Positions 6,476 through 13,611 of a stretch of DNA of 13,644 nt are shown one piece after another. The number at the start of each line of letters is the position of its first letter. Position 1 is the stretch's first letter. The notes below the pieces were generated by a model. The model was given only the letters and a program-made list of their open reading frames with translations. It was not told where the DNA came from and did no database searches. Made by a program: the position numbers and the translations under genes. Source of the stretch: an uncultured Prevotella sp. (GTDB lineage: Bacteria; Bacteroidota; Bacteroidia; Bacteroidales; Bacteroidaceae); contig USQD01000022.1 of assembly GCA_900556795.1 (NCBI GenBank), positions 1 through 13,644 on the forward strand, written 5' to 3'.

Positions 6476-9202
6476 ATGAACAAATTAAAGATTGTATTGA
6501 TGGCTTCCCTGCTCGTGCAGGGTGCCACATGTCTAGAGGCGAAAGCCGACAACACTCCTGAAGGTAACAAAACTAATTCTAAAGCATTGGGCGTGAATGC
6601 CGTAAGCGGTAAGGTGACCAACGAACAGGGCGAAGCTTTGCCGGGCGTGGTAGTTCGCTGCGGCAACACGAATGTACAGACTGACTTGAATGGCGAGTTC
6701 CACGTCAACGTGAACGATGGCGACAAGCTCACCTTTACTTATATAGGTTACAACACCATCACCAAAGATGCTGACGACAACAACATGAAGGTGGTGATGA
6801 AGGAAAACACACAAGCCCTGGGCGAGGTAATCGTTACTACCCAGAAGAAGAAGCAGAGCAGCCTGGAGATTCCTGTGGCTGTAAGCGCCGTAACCGGTAG
6901 CGTGATGGAGAAACTCAACCTCCACCAGATGGACGACGTGGCTCAGTTTACCCCGGGCGTTCAGATTCAGCTGCAGAGCCCTAACAACCCCGGCTACGTA
7001 ATTCGTGGTGTGACTTCTGATGGCGGCGAGGCTTATTCCCAGCCAAGAGTTTCCGTGTTTATGGATGGCGTTTCAACTTCCCGAAGCCGCTCTTCTGCCG
7101 TAGAACTTTTCGACCTGGAGCGACTGGAAGTAGTAAAGGGGCCTCAGGGAACCCTCTTTGGAAGAGGTGCTGAGATTGGCGGCATCAACATCATCCGCCA
7201 CAAACCCGTAAACGAACTCAAGGGCGAACTCTCCATGAACTACGGAAGCTACAACCAGCGCCAGGTAACAGGTTTCATCAACACCCCAATCATCAAGGAC
7301 AAGCTTGCCAACCGCTTTGCCTTCGACTATGATGCCCGCGACGGCTTCATCAAGAACGAGGCAGGTGGCAGACTGAACGGCAAGAATGCCCTGGCTTTCA
7401 GAAACTCTACCCAATGGTGGGCTAACGATGATACTTCTGTAGGCGTGGTACTCGATTATCAGCACGATGATTATCCAGGCACTTCCTTCCACAGCATCAA
7501 TCCAGCCTTTGGCAATAGCGACCCTAACAGTCCTGCCAACCTGGAAGCCGGCAAGCAGTTGGGCATCAAGCGAAACGTAGGTGGCGCCCTGCTCAACATC
7601 GAGCACAACTTCGGCAAACATTGGGCTTTCAATTCCATCACCGGTTTCAGAGCCTTCAACAGCGATGAGCATTTCGATGCAGACGGTACTTATCTCCCAC
7701 TCCTGCTCTGCGAGGAAAAGGAAAAAGGAACCCAGTTCAGCCAGGAATTCCGTTTCAATTATGATGATAAGAAATTCTTCTCAGGCTTCTTGGGAGCCAA
7801 CTATTTCTACGAGAATTCATCGCAGGATGTCAACGCCAAGGCGAATCTCCAGTACCTCTATCCGGTGTTTATCCAGAAGAGTGTGAAGGCTTCGCTCAGC
7901 AGTCAGATAGATAATGTGAAGGGATTGCTCAGCCAGTATCTTCCTGCCGATTATCAGCCGATGGTGGATTTGACACTCTCACAACTGATGAGCAAATGGT
8001 TCCCAGAGAGCCCGGAAACAGATGCGGACGGCAAACTGAAACCACAGAGCGCCACTCCTGATATCTATGGAGATTTGAAGACTGCCCTGGGTGCTGTGGG
8101 AATGGATTTAGACCAGGTTCTGGCAGGCATGGGCGATAACGGCAAGCTGATTCAGGCTACCCTGCAGGGCATTTCGGGCAAAACGCTCGATACTGCTTAT
8201 ACCGAGCAGGGCAAGAATTACGGTACCAACCAGGCTATTGAGGTCTTCGCTGATGGAACCTTCAAGCTCACCAGGAACCTGAACTTCACCCTGGGTATCC
8301 GCGGAACTTACGAGAACCAGGAAACAGGCTATTCATCTTCTACCATACCAAGCATGTTTGGTGCCGTGCTTTATCACCCTACCGATGGTGGCGCCAAGGT
8401 TACAGCCAAGGACAGCTACTGGTCATGGGTAGGTCGTGCAGCCCTCAACTATATGATTGGCCGCAACAACATCTACGCCAGCGTGGCTCGTGGCCGTCGT
8501 CCGGGAGTGCTCTATTTCAACAACGATCCTAAGGATTTCGAGACTCTCGACCCGGAAATCATCTACAGCTACGAGGCTGGCGTGAAGGGAAGCATCCTGG
8601 AAGGCCGTCTGAACTACGACATCTGTGCTTACTATTATGACTGGTATAATTATCAGACATCGGTTTTCAACGCCACCACCAGCAAATTTGAATACGATGA
8701 TGCAGGTCGTGCCCACAGTCTCGGTCTGGAGGCAAGCATCAACTATTCTCCATGCCGCTACCTCAATCTCTTCGGCAACTGGTCGTACATCGAGGGCAAG
8801 TTCAACGACAAGGATGACAACGGAAACGCACAGCTCTATGCCGGCAACCGCTTCCGCCTTACTCCAAAGAACAGTTTCGCCATCGGTTTCGACTTGAACG
8901 TGCCAGCCGGCGAGAAGGCTTCCTTCTATCTCCGCCCTACCTATTCATGGAAGTCGAAGGTATTCTTCGAGGAGAGCAACGAGTCTGAGTTCACCCAGGA
9001 TGCCTACGGATTGCTCAACTTCACCGCCGGTTATCGTTTCCAGCCAGGTAAGGTTTATTATGAAATCGGTGCCTTCGGCAAGAACGTGCTCGATGAGAAA
9101 TACATCGTGGATGCAGGTAACTCAGGCCGTCAGATTGGTTTCCCAACCTACATTGGCGGTTCCCGTTCCGTGGTCGGTGTGATGTTTAAAATGGGATTCT
9201 AA
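6476..9202 (+). CDS. TonB-dependent outer membrane receptor without SusD partner
   Basis: This 908-residue protein has a signal peptide (about residues 1-24), a carboxypeptidase-regulatory-like domain (about 43-110, VSGKVTNEQGEALPGV), a plug domain (about 116-240, with LGEVIVTTQ, IRGVTSDGG and the conserved VVKGPQGTLFGRGAEIGGINI), and a beta-barrel ending in an aromatic residue (VMFKMGF). It should bring a ligand across the outer membrane using TonB energy. An insertion of about 140 residues near 446-585, helical and not strand-like, probably forms a large extracellular loop. The barrel resembles siderophore/small-molecule receptors more than SusC, and no SusD gene follows. The phosphodiesterase gene 49 nt downstream and the shared operator with pafA suggest a phosphate-containing ligand such as glycerophosphodiesters; this is inference. 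ATG 6476 is chosen because it gives the signal peptide. Confidence 0.9.
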   Translation: MNKLKIVLMASLLVQGATCLEAKADNTPEGNKTNSKALGVNAVSGKVTNEQGEALPGVVVRCGNTNVQTDLNGEFHVNVNDGDKLTFTYIGYNTITKDADDNNMKVVMKENTQALGEVIVTTQKKKQSSLEIPVAVSAVTGSVMEKLNLHQMDDVAQFTPGVQIQLQSPNNPGYVIRGVTSDGGEAYSQPRVSVFMDGVSTSRSRSSAVELFDLERLEVVKGPQGTLFGRGAEIGGINIIRHKPVNELKGELSMNYGSYNQRQVTGFINTPIIKDKLANRFAFDYDARDGFIKNEAGGRLNGKNALAFRNSTQWWANDDTSVGVVLDYQHDDYPGTSFHSINPAFGNSDPNSPANLEAGKQLGIKRNVGGALLNIEHNFGKHWAFNSITGFRAFNSDEHFDADGTYLPLLLCEEKEKGTQFSQEFRFNYDDKKFFSGFLGANYFYENSSQDVNAKANLQYLYPVFIQKSVKASLSSQIDNVKGLLSQYLPADYQPMVDLTLSQLMSKWFPESPETDADGKLKPQSATPDIYGDLKTALGAVGMDLDQVLAGMGDNGKLIQATLQGISGKTLDTAYTEQGKNYGTNQAIEVFADGTFKLTRNLNFTLGIRGTYENQETGYSSSTIPSMFGAVLYHPTDGGAKVTAKDSYWSWVGRAALNYMIGRNNIYASVARGRRPGVLYFNNDPKDFETLDPEIIYSYEAGVKGSILEGRLNYDICAYYYDWYNYQTSVFNATTSKFEYDDAGRAHSLGLEASINYSPCRYLNLFGNWSYIEGKFNDKDDNGNAQLYAGNRFRLTPKNSFAIGFDLNVPAGEKASFYLRPTYSWKSKVFFEESNESEFTQDAYGLLNFTAGYRFQPGKVYYEIGAFGKNVLDEKYIVDAGNSGRQIGFPTYIGGSRSVVGVMFKMGF

Positions 9203-9215
9203 GACAATAAGTGCT

Positions 9216-9233
9216 ATAGAAAAAAGTTTCTAT
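9216..9233 (+). other. small intercistronic hairpin
   Basis: ATAGAAA and TTTCTAT form a 7-bp AT-only stem with a 4-nt loop between the receptor and phosphodiesterase genes. No T-tract follows, so it is not a clear terminator. It might reduce downstream expression or stabilise the receptor message, but it could be chance in AT-rich sequence. Confidence 0.3.
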
Positions 9234-9251
9234 GATAAAAAAATAAGAACA

Positions 9252-10010
9252 ATGAAAAGTATTTTGATTTATATGATGCTGTTGATGGGAGTGATTCTCC
9301 CTTCCTCAGCCAAGGATAGAGCCCAGCAGGTGATTGCCCACAGAGGCTATTGGAAGACAGAAGGTTCTGCTCAGAACTCCATCTCCTCACTTCAGAACAC
9401 CCACAGGATTGGGGTTTACGGCTCTGAGTTTGATGTTCACATCACCCGTGACGGCGAGGTGGTAGTTTTTCATGATGATGACGTAGATGGCATTAAGATA
9501 GAGAATGCCAACTATGCCGACATCAGAGACAAGCGCCTCAAGAATGGCGAGAAGATTCCTACCTTGAAGGAATATCTCGATGCAGCCAAATCATTGGGCG
9601 ATATGAAACTCATACTCGAAGTAAAGGAGCACATCCAGAAGAGCGATGAAGACCGCTGCATCGATGCCACCCTGAAGATGGTAAGAGAGGCGGGACTGGA
9701 AGCAAGAACAGAGTATATTTCCTTCAGCAAGCACTCCTGCGATTATCTGGTTCTCCACGCTCCAGGTGCCAAGGTTTCCTATCTGAACGGAGACCTCGCT
9801 CCGCTCGATGCCAAAGCAGCAGGTTATACAGGCATCGACTACGAAGACAGCGTCTTCTTAGACCATCCAACCTGGATCAAGGAAGCCAAGAAACTCGGTC
9901 TAATCACCAATGTCTGGACTGTCAATAATCTGAAAGCCATCAAATATTTCTTCAAACAAGGCATCGATTACGTAACAACGAATGATCCTGAAAAAGCCAA
10001 GGCTTTATAA
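9252..10010 (+). CDS. secreted glycerophosphodiester phosphodiesterase (GDPD family)
   Basis: This 252-residue protein has a signal peptide (about residues 1-20, ending PSSA) and is therefore periplasmic or surface-exposed. GDPD signatures are complete: catalytic H30-R31 (AHRG), metal ligands E59 and D61 (SEFDVH), second catalytic H74 (VVFHDD), E123 (LEVK), and the late VWTVN and DYVTTNDP segments. The family converts glycerophosphodiesters, the headgroups of deacylated phospholipids, to glycerol 3-phosphate plus an alcohol using a divalent metal. It lies 49 nt after the TonB-dependent receptor, and a strong terminator closes the unit, so the two are probably co-transcribed. Length is normal for a compact bacterial GDPD. 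Substrate preference cannot be read from the sequence. Confidence 0.92.
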   Translation: MKSILIYMMLLMGVILPSSAKDRAQQVIAHRGYWKTEGSAQNSISSLQNTHRIGVYGSEFDVHITRDGEVVVFHDDDVDGIKIENANYADIRDKRLKNGEKIPTLKEYLDAAKSLGDMKLILEVKEHIQKSDEDRCIDATLKMVREAGLEARTEYISFSKHSCDYLVLHAPGAKVSYLNGDLAPLDAKAAGYTGIDYEDSVFLDHPTWIKEAKKLGLITNVWTVNNLKAIKYFFKQGIDYVTTNDPEKAKAL

Positions 10011-10038
10011 CAGGGCTTTCACAGTCAGCAACCTTTTT

Positions 10039-10089
10039 CACTTTTCCAACTAGAGAAATATATTTCTCCAATTGGAAAAGTGTTTTTTT
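10039..10089 (+). terminator. intrinsic terminator of the receptor/GDPD unit
   Basis: CACTTTTCCAA (10039-10049) pairs perfectly with TTGGAAAAGTG (10072-10082), with an inner stem GAGAAA/TTTCTC inside the loop, followed by seven T residues. The T-tract is only on the plus strand; the minus strand reads into A residues, so termination is directional for the GDPD unit. Confidence 0.85.
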
Positions 10090-10127
10090 GCTTATAATCT
10101 CAATCTCAGAGTCTCAGTTGTTTCTAC

Positions 10128-10604
10128 TTACTTCTGCTCCACCTTTACTCCCGTAATGCGGCTCTTAAAATCGCCTGCCTTCTGGAGAGGGAACACCAGC
10201 GTGCGCTGATAATGCATCTTGGCTGAGGGATTATATACGATAGGCTGAGTGGCTGTAGCATCGCCCTTCTGTAATGTAGCCAGGTCTTTCTGCTGCATCG
10301 CATAAAGGGTGAGCGGACCAAGCTCCTCGCACAATTTGTCATTTACATAAAGACAGGTCTTCTTGTTGTCGCCCGTAATCGCCAGAGTTACCTTCCTGCC
10401 CTTCTCTACCCTGTAGTTGAACTTATTAAGATAACCCTCGTGGGCAAAACCAAGCTGGCCGCTTTCAGGGTCGGCAAGATAGAAGGTGGCGTTATCTGAT
10501 GAGAACAACACCGTGCCCTTTGCTTCATCGGCTCCATCAATGGTGAACTCCACCCGATAGCCATAGCCCACTTCCGGTATGGCAATCGCAGGTATGGTAA
10601 TCAA
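10128..10604 (-). pseudogene. 5'-truncated C-terminal fragment, probably of a GH20 beta-N-acetylhexosaminidase
   Basis: An open frame of 158 codons starts only at a TTG right after an in-frame TGA; there is no signal peptide or catalytic domain. The content is beta-rich and resembles the C-terminal concanavalin/LamG-like module found at the end of many Bacteroidota GH20 hexosaminidases: IPEVGYGYRVEFTID, FAHEGYLNKFNYRVEKG, LYVNDKLCEELGP, and an end YQRTLVFPLQKAGDF. I recognise this from family memory rather than a search, so GH20 is likely but not certain. The frame itself is intact to a TAA stop. The broken edge coincides with short inverted and direct repeats at 10598-10627. It is best read as a decayed remnant, though a short independently expressed carbohydrate-binding protein cannot be excluded. 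Confidence 0.55.
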
Positions 10605-10627
10605 TCACATCATTGATTAATTGATTA
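10598..10627. repeat. inverted plus direct repeat at the edge of the truncated gene
   Basis: TAATCAAT (10598-10605), a 6-nt spacer, then ATTGATTA (10612-10619), immediately repeated as ATTGATTA (10620-10627). The first arm overlaps the first codons of the truncated hexosaminidase-like frame. It could be a recombination scar or an operator for the divergent gene at 10694; the sequence does not decide between these. Confidence 0.5.
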
Positions 10628-10693
10628 TCAAAATTCACGATAAAAGATAAAATTCCTTATTTCACATAGTAAAGAAATTTTAAAGTACCAAGA

Positions 10694-11110
10694 ATGATGA
10701 AAAAGAAAATATATTTTGCAGGTTCCATTCGTGGAGGTCGTGACTTTGCCGATCTCTATAGAAAGATGATTGAACACATGCAGATGAAGGACATCGTACT
10801 GACCGAACATATCGGTCAGGCTGGCCTCAACCTCAAGGAAAAAGGAAGAACCAGCGATGCAGAGATTTATAACCAGGATACAGCATGGCTCCAAGAGAGC
10901 GATATGGTCGTAGCAGAGTGTAGCAACCCTTCGCTAGGCGTGGGCTATGAACTGGCCTACGCCGAAAGTAGAGGTATTCCTTGCCACATCTTCTATGACA
11001 AGAGCAAGACTCAGCTTTCAGCCATGCTTACAGGAAACCCCTACTTCGATATTTATCCTTATCAAACAGAGGAAGAACTGTTCTCTTTACTGGATAAGGT
11101 ACTATCATAG
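10694..11110 (+). CDS. DNPH1/Rcl-like 2'-deoxynucleoside 5'-phosphate N-hydrolase
   Basis: This 138-residue cytoplasmic protein of the nucleoside 2-deoxyribosyltransferase superfamily resembles mammalian DNPH1 (Rcl) more than the transferases. Shared segments are IYFAGSIRGGR (residues 6-16), VLTEH (35-39), NQDTAWLQESDMVVAE (60-75), NPSLGVGYEL (78-87) and LSAML (108-112). Residues aligning with the Rcl active site are present: Y7, R13, H39, D62, S80, E86 and S109. Known activity cleaves the N-glycosidic bond of 2'-deoxynucleoside 5'-monophosphates to a free base and 2-deoxyribose 5-phosphate, for nucleotide-pool sanitation or salvage. Length matches the compact family. The start could be either of the first two Met codons. 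It stands alone on the plus strand between two minus-strand elements; no clear -7 box was found upstream. A phosphoribosyl/deoxyribosyl transfer role is the main alternative. Confidence 0.82.
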   Translation: MMKKKIYFAGSIRGGRDFADLYRKMIEHMQMKDIVLTEHIGQAGLNLKEKGRTSDAEIYNQDTAWLQESDMVVAECSNPSLGVGYELAYAESRGIPCHIFYDKSKTQLSAMLTGNPYFDIYPYQTEEELFSLLDKVLS

Positions 11111-11178
11111 ATCCTTTAAGATACCGATCATCTCCTGCCTCAAGTTTTCGGGTTTCAGCACGAATAAGCAATCCTTTT
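11105..11178 (-). pseudogene. possible C-terminal gene remnant (WYL-regulator-like)
   Basis: Between the convergent DUF4112 and DNPH1-like genes, one minus-strand frame reads KKDCLFVLKPENLRQEMI and then GILKDL before a TGA. It looks like a real protein C-terminus and resembles the terminal helix of WYL-domain regulators. It has no start of its own, and the frame is closed upstream within DUF4112. The stretch is short, so coincidence is possible. Confidence 0.25.
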
Positions 11179-11610
11179 TTAGAATAACGAAACAATCCAA
11201 TCATAAACCCAAGTGCTCAAACTGATGGCCCATGAGATAATCAGATAAATCAACCAGCAAAGCACGACGATGAATACTGCCGTCCAGAATGCCTTCTTGT
11301 TTACCTTGTTGATGATCTCCTTATCATCCTCGATATAGCCTGTAATCAGCTTCAAGTTTTCAACATACGAACGCTTGAAGACATCCAGCACATCACCAAT
11401 ATAGAAAGGTATAGCACCAATCAGCACATCCATCAGGATATTATAGATGACAGCCAATGTCAGCGGAATAGACTTAACCACGCACAGACTGTAATAGATG
11501 AATGGGAATGCAAACACGCTCGACAACGCATCACCGACACCGGCAGGAAGAACGAAACCAAGGATAGGATCCAAGAAATACTTGTCCATATACTTTGCCG
11601 TACCTACCAT
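11179..11610 (-). CDS. DUF4112 family membrane protein
   Basis: This 143-residue protein has the DUF4112 pattern: DPILGFVLPAGVGDALSS (residues 14-31, the family's glycine-rich hydrophobic start), and GDVLDVFKRSYVENLKLI (72-89), a conserved segment after the second hydrophobic stretch. Membrane segments lie near 29-48, 48-68 and 108-131. Biochemical function of the family is unknown. The ATG lies 6 nt after the stop of the 50-residue ORF, so the two are almost certainly co-transcribed and perhaps translationally coupled. The family call is from motif memory. Confidence 0.8.
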   Translation of the reverse strand: MVGTAKYMDKYFLDPILGFVLPAGVGDALSSVFAFPFIYYSLCVVKSIPLTLAVIYNILMDVLIGAIPFYIGDVLDVFKRSYVENLKLITGYIEDDKEIINKVNKKAFWTAVFIVVLCWLIYLIISWAISLSTWVYDWIVSLF

Positions 11611-11616
11611 CAGACG

Positions 11617-11769
11617 TTATGATGGCATGTTCATCATCTTCTCGCGCTTTGCAGCTTTTTTATCAGCCCTCGCCTGTTCTTTGGCAAGAGCCGCCTCTCG
11701 CTTTTGATCTTCCTTAGCGAAATCCATACCCAAATCAGCCTGGGCTTGCTGTCTTCTTGAACTTTCCAT
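11617..11769 (-). CDS. 50-residue basic, helical small protein of unknown function
   Basis: A 50-codon frame begins MESSRRQQAQ and ends KMMNMPS, with a lysine/arginine/glutamate/alanine-rich middle (EDQKREAALAKEQARADKKA) that should form one long amphipathic or coiled-coil helix. It starts 5 nt after the upstream gene's stop and ends 6 nt before the DUF4112 start. This tight packing without overlap is the main evidence that it is real. There is no signal peptide or membrane segment. It may assist the DUF4112 membrane protein next door; nothing more can be said. Confidence 0.65.
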   Translation of the reverse strand: MESSRRQQAQADLGMDFAKEDQKREAALAKEQARADKKAAKREKMMNMPS

Positions 11770-11774
11770 ACGCC

Positions 11775-12365
11775 TTATAATTCTATTTGTTTCTTACCAT
11801 TCATAAATTCTGCGAACTCCTGTTCCGAAAGAGAGTAACCGCTCAAATCGCTCATCAATTCCATAGCCTTCTTACGTTCCTCCTCGCTGCCTGCCAGATT
11901 GATACGCTTGAACACCTCACGAAGATAAGCACTCTTGTTGTCTATCTTAGCCATCTCACGCTTAAATTCATCAGTATGTTTCTTCAACTCCTTATCGTAT
12001 GCAGCAGAAGCCAGATTTTCGTTGAGTTGCTGCGCTTTGAGCTTAGCAAAACTGTCAAACAGGGCGATGCCTTTCTGTAAGGATTGTTCCATGGCACCAG
12101 TTGCCTGCATCAACTCCTCCTCACTATATTCAGCAGGATTTTGCTGTGCAGCATTTCCCTCTATCTTCTTCTGATTCTTAGAATATTCAGATACACCATC
12201 AAGCAGATTTCGTGCCATTTCCTTATTTGCATGGAGATTATCTGCCAAAAAGTCTGTGAACTGCGAGAGATTCTGCTCTACATCTGCAGACAATTGAGTT
12301 TTATCCTTGATGTTCGGAATATCAACTGTATGCACCAACTTTTCCAAAGTGCTTGTCAAGCACAT
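11775..12365 (-). CDS. helical protein of unknown function, N-terminus disrupted by a likely frameshift
   Basis: The open frame gives 196 residues, almost entirely helical and charged (for example SAAYDKELKKHTDEFKREM), ending LSEQEFAEFMNGKKQIEL. I do not recognise a domain. The first available ATG (12365) gives an odd start, MCLTSTLEKL. A better start lies in another frame at 12396, after an A-rich leader: MAQMNLTPLDDVL. Removing one T near 12358-12361 would join it as DDVLTSTLEKLVHTV, a plausible amphipathic helix. The 196-residue frame is therefore probably most of a protein of about 206 residues with a one-base insertion, either a true mutation or an assembly error. It is downstream of the AAA15 ATPase and 5 nt upstream of the small basic ORF, suggesting one cassette. 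Confidence 0.65.
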   Translation of the reverse strand: MCLTSTLEKLVHTVDIPNIKDKTQLSADVEQNLSQFTDFLADNLHANKEMARNLLDGVSEYSKNQKKIEGNAAQQNPAEYSEEELMQATGAMEQSLQKGIALFDSFAKLKAQQLNENLASAAYDKELKKHTDEFKREMAKIDNKSAYLREVFKRINLAGSEEERKKAMELMSDLSGYSLSEQEFAEFMNGKKQIEL

Positions 12366-12396
12366 CGTCCAATGGAGTAAGATTCATCTGTGCCAT
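12322..12396 (-). other. out-of-frame original start of the helical protein
   Basis: A 24-codon frame from ATG 12396 reads MAQMNLTPLDDVLDKHFG and stops at a TGA (12322-12324). The AT-rich leader just before the ATG fits Bacteroidota translation starts better than the context of ATG 12365. It is interpreted as the 5' end of the gene at 11775-12365, separated by a single-base frame change. An independent short peptide is the alternative. Confidence 0.45.
12349..12363. repeat. perfect 15-bp palindrome at the frameshift site
   Basis: GTGCTTG T CAAGCAC: 7-bp arms around one base. Removing the single base that would restore the reading frame makes the palindrome imperfect, which is what a quasipalindrome-templated insertion would leave behind. 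Confidence 0.6.
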
Positions 12397-12443
12397 ATAT
12401 TTTTTATTTATGTGTGAAGATAAGTAAAATGCTTCATACTAAG

Positions 12444-13598
12444 CTAAATAGTGAGATTAGATATAGTAGGAATAGCATCAAAGCGTCCCTGCAGATAAGC
12501 CTTCTCCATATCCAGCGTGTCCCGGAAATCCTTGAAATCAAACAGAGAATACAAATCACTGCTTCCATCCTCTCGCTTGTTCACGAAATACACCTGATCC
12601 CTTCGCTGGAAATCAGTGTTCAGCAAATGGGTGTTATGAGTGGTGTATATAAGCTGGGCATGGTCACTATGATTGAACATACCTATCACAAATTCCACCA
12701 GCTGGGTATGGAGACTGTTGTCTATCTCATCGACAAGAAGCATCTTGCCTTCATGGATAATACCAATCATCCTCACCATCATCCGGAACAAAGTCTTGGT
12801 TCCCTCCGACTCTTCCGTCTCGAAATCAAACGCAACGGAAGGGTTGGTACGATGAAAAGTCGTGATGGCATTGTTCTGAATCTTGAAGTCTATGATGTCG
12901 CTATCTGCCGTTCTCAACACCTCCAGCATCTGCTCCTTTCGTTCCTTGAACAAATTATCCAGAGAATCAATGTTAGCCACCTGATAATCAAGCACGATGT
13001 CATTGCAGAAGAACAGGAAAATCTTTTGGGCTATTTCCCTGTCCATCTGACTGGCACGAGAAATATAGAGTGTCTTCTTCGATGTATTGTCAGCTACATC
13101 GAAAGGACGCTTGATGACAGTCTTAAACTCATAGATGTCTTTCTTCTCCGTTCCTCTGCTTTCATCACGGCTGAATACCAGCGACTTGCGACCATTCGGA
13201 TAATAGTACAAAGTCTCGGTGATGATTTCATCATGCATAAAGGAGAAGGAATACTCATACTCTACTCCATTCAGCAGGAAACGGATATAGAAAGAGCTTG
13301 GCTTATTGGCATAATCCTCAAACTTGAAAGGTGAGATGGCAAACCTGGTGTCAACATTATAATTATGTGATGAACGAACCATGTTCACACAAGCTCTGAT
13401 GGCTTTAATCACATTGCTTTTACCCGAAGCGTTGGCTCCAAATAAGGCAACGCTCTTCAACATCTGTTCTCCATCCACGGAAAACAGATTACCTTCAAGC
13501 TCCCTTGCCTTCTTTGTCTGAATCTTGGCAGCCTGCAAATCCAAAGTCACCTCGTCTCGAAACGAGAACATATTGCTTAAACGTATCTCTAAAACCAT
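12444..13598 (-). CDS. RloA-like AAA15 family ATPase
   Basis: This 384-residue ABC-type AAA ATPase (COG1106, RloA/AbiL-like) is complete. It begins MVLEIRLSNMFSFRDEVTLD, the usual start for this family. It has Walker A GANASGKS (residues 54-61), an ABC-like signature ESEGTKTL (263-270), Walker B MLLVDEID (286-293) and the TTHNTHLL segment (319-326). The C-terminal block RRDQVYFVNK, LYSLFDFK, YLQGRFDAIP is typical of RloA-type proteins. Relatives work in phage defence with a nuclease-like partner, classically RloB. No RloB-like gene follows here; the next gene, after 47 nt, encodes an unrecognised helical protein. The partner may be elsewhere, absent, or replaced by the downstream genes. The start is only 13 nt from the adapter sequence, so the promoter and any upstream gene are missing. 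Confidence 0.88.
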   Translation of the reverse strand: MVLEIRLSNMFSFRDEVTLDLQAAKIQTKKARELEGNLFSVDGEQMLKSVALFGANASGKSNVIKAIRACVNMVRSSHNYNVDTRFAISPFKFEDYANKPSSFYIRFLLNGVEYEYSFSFMHDEIITETLYYYPNGRKSLVFSRDESRGTEKKDIYEFKTVIKRPFDVADNTSKKTLYISRASQMDREIAQKIFLFFCNDIVLDYQVANIDSLDNLFKERKEQMLEVLRTADSDIIDFKIQNNAITTFHRTNPSVAFDFETEESEGTKTLFRMMVRMIGIIHEGKMLLVDEIDNSLHTQLVEFVIGMFNHSDHAQLIYTTHNTHLLNTDFQRRDQVYFVNKREDGSSDLYSLFDFKDFRDTLDMEKAYLQGRFDAIPTISNLTI

Positions 13599-13611
13599 TT
13601 TAACCTCGATA

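Noticed and set aside
6476..9202. SusC of a polysaccharide utilisation locus
   Set aside because: No SusD gene follows, the barrel looks like small-ligand receptors, and the neighbours are phosphoesterases rather than glycan enzymes; the only glycosidase-like piece is a distant fragment on the other strand.
10605..10693. Copy of the shared 11-bp-repeat operator upstream of the DNPH1-like gene
   Set aside because: TTCAC occurs twice, but 27 nt apart and without a TAnnTTTG box at 32 nt, so the architecture is not met.
10628..10894. Minus-strand 88-codon frame opposite the DNPH1-like gene
   Set aside because: Overlaps the promoter and 5' half of a well-supported gene and has no recognisable features.
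12322..12396. N-terminus of an XRE-type antitoxin (LTPLDDVLDKHFGKVG resembles such starts)
   Set aside because: The frame ends after 24 codons with no helix-turn-helix, and a one-base change joins it to the downstream helical protein with a sensible sequence.
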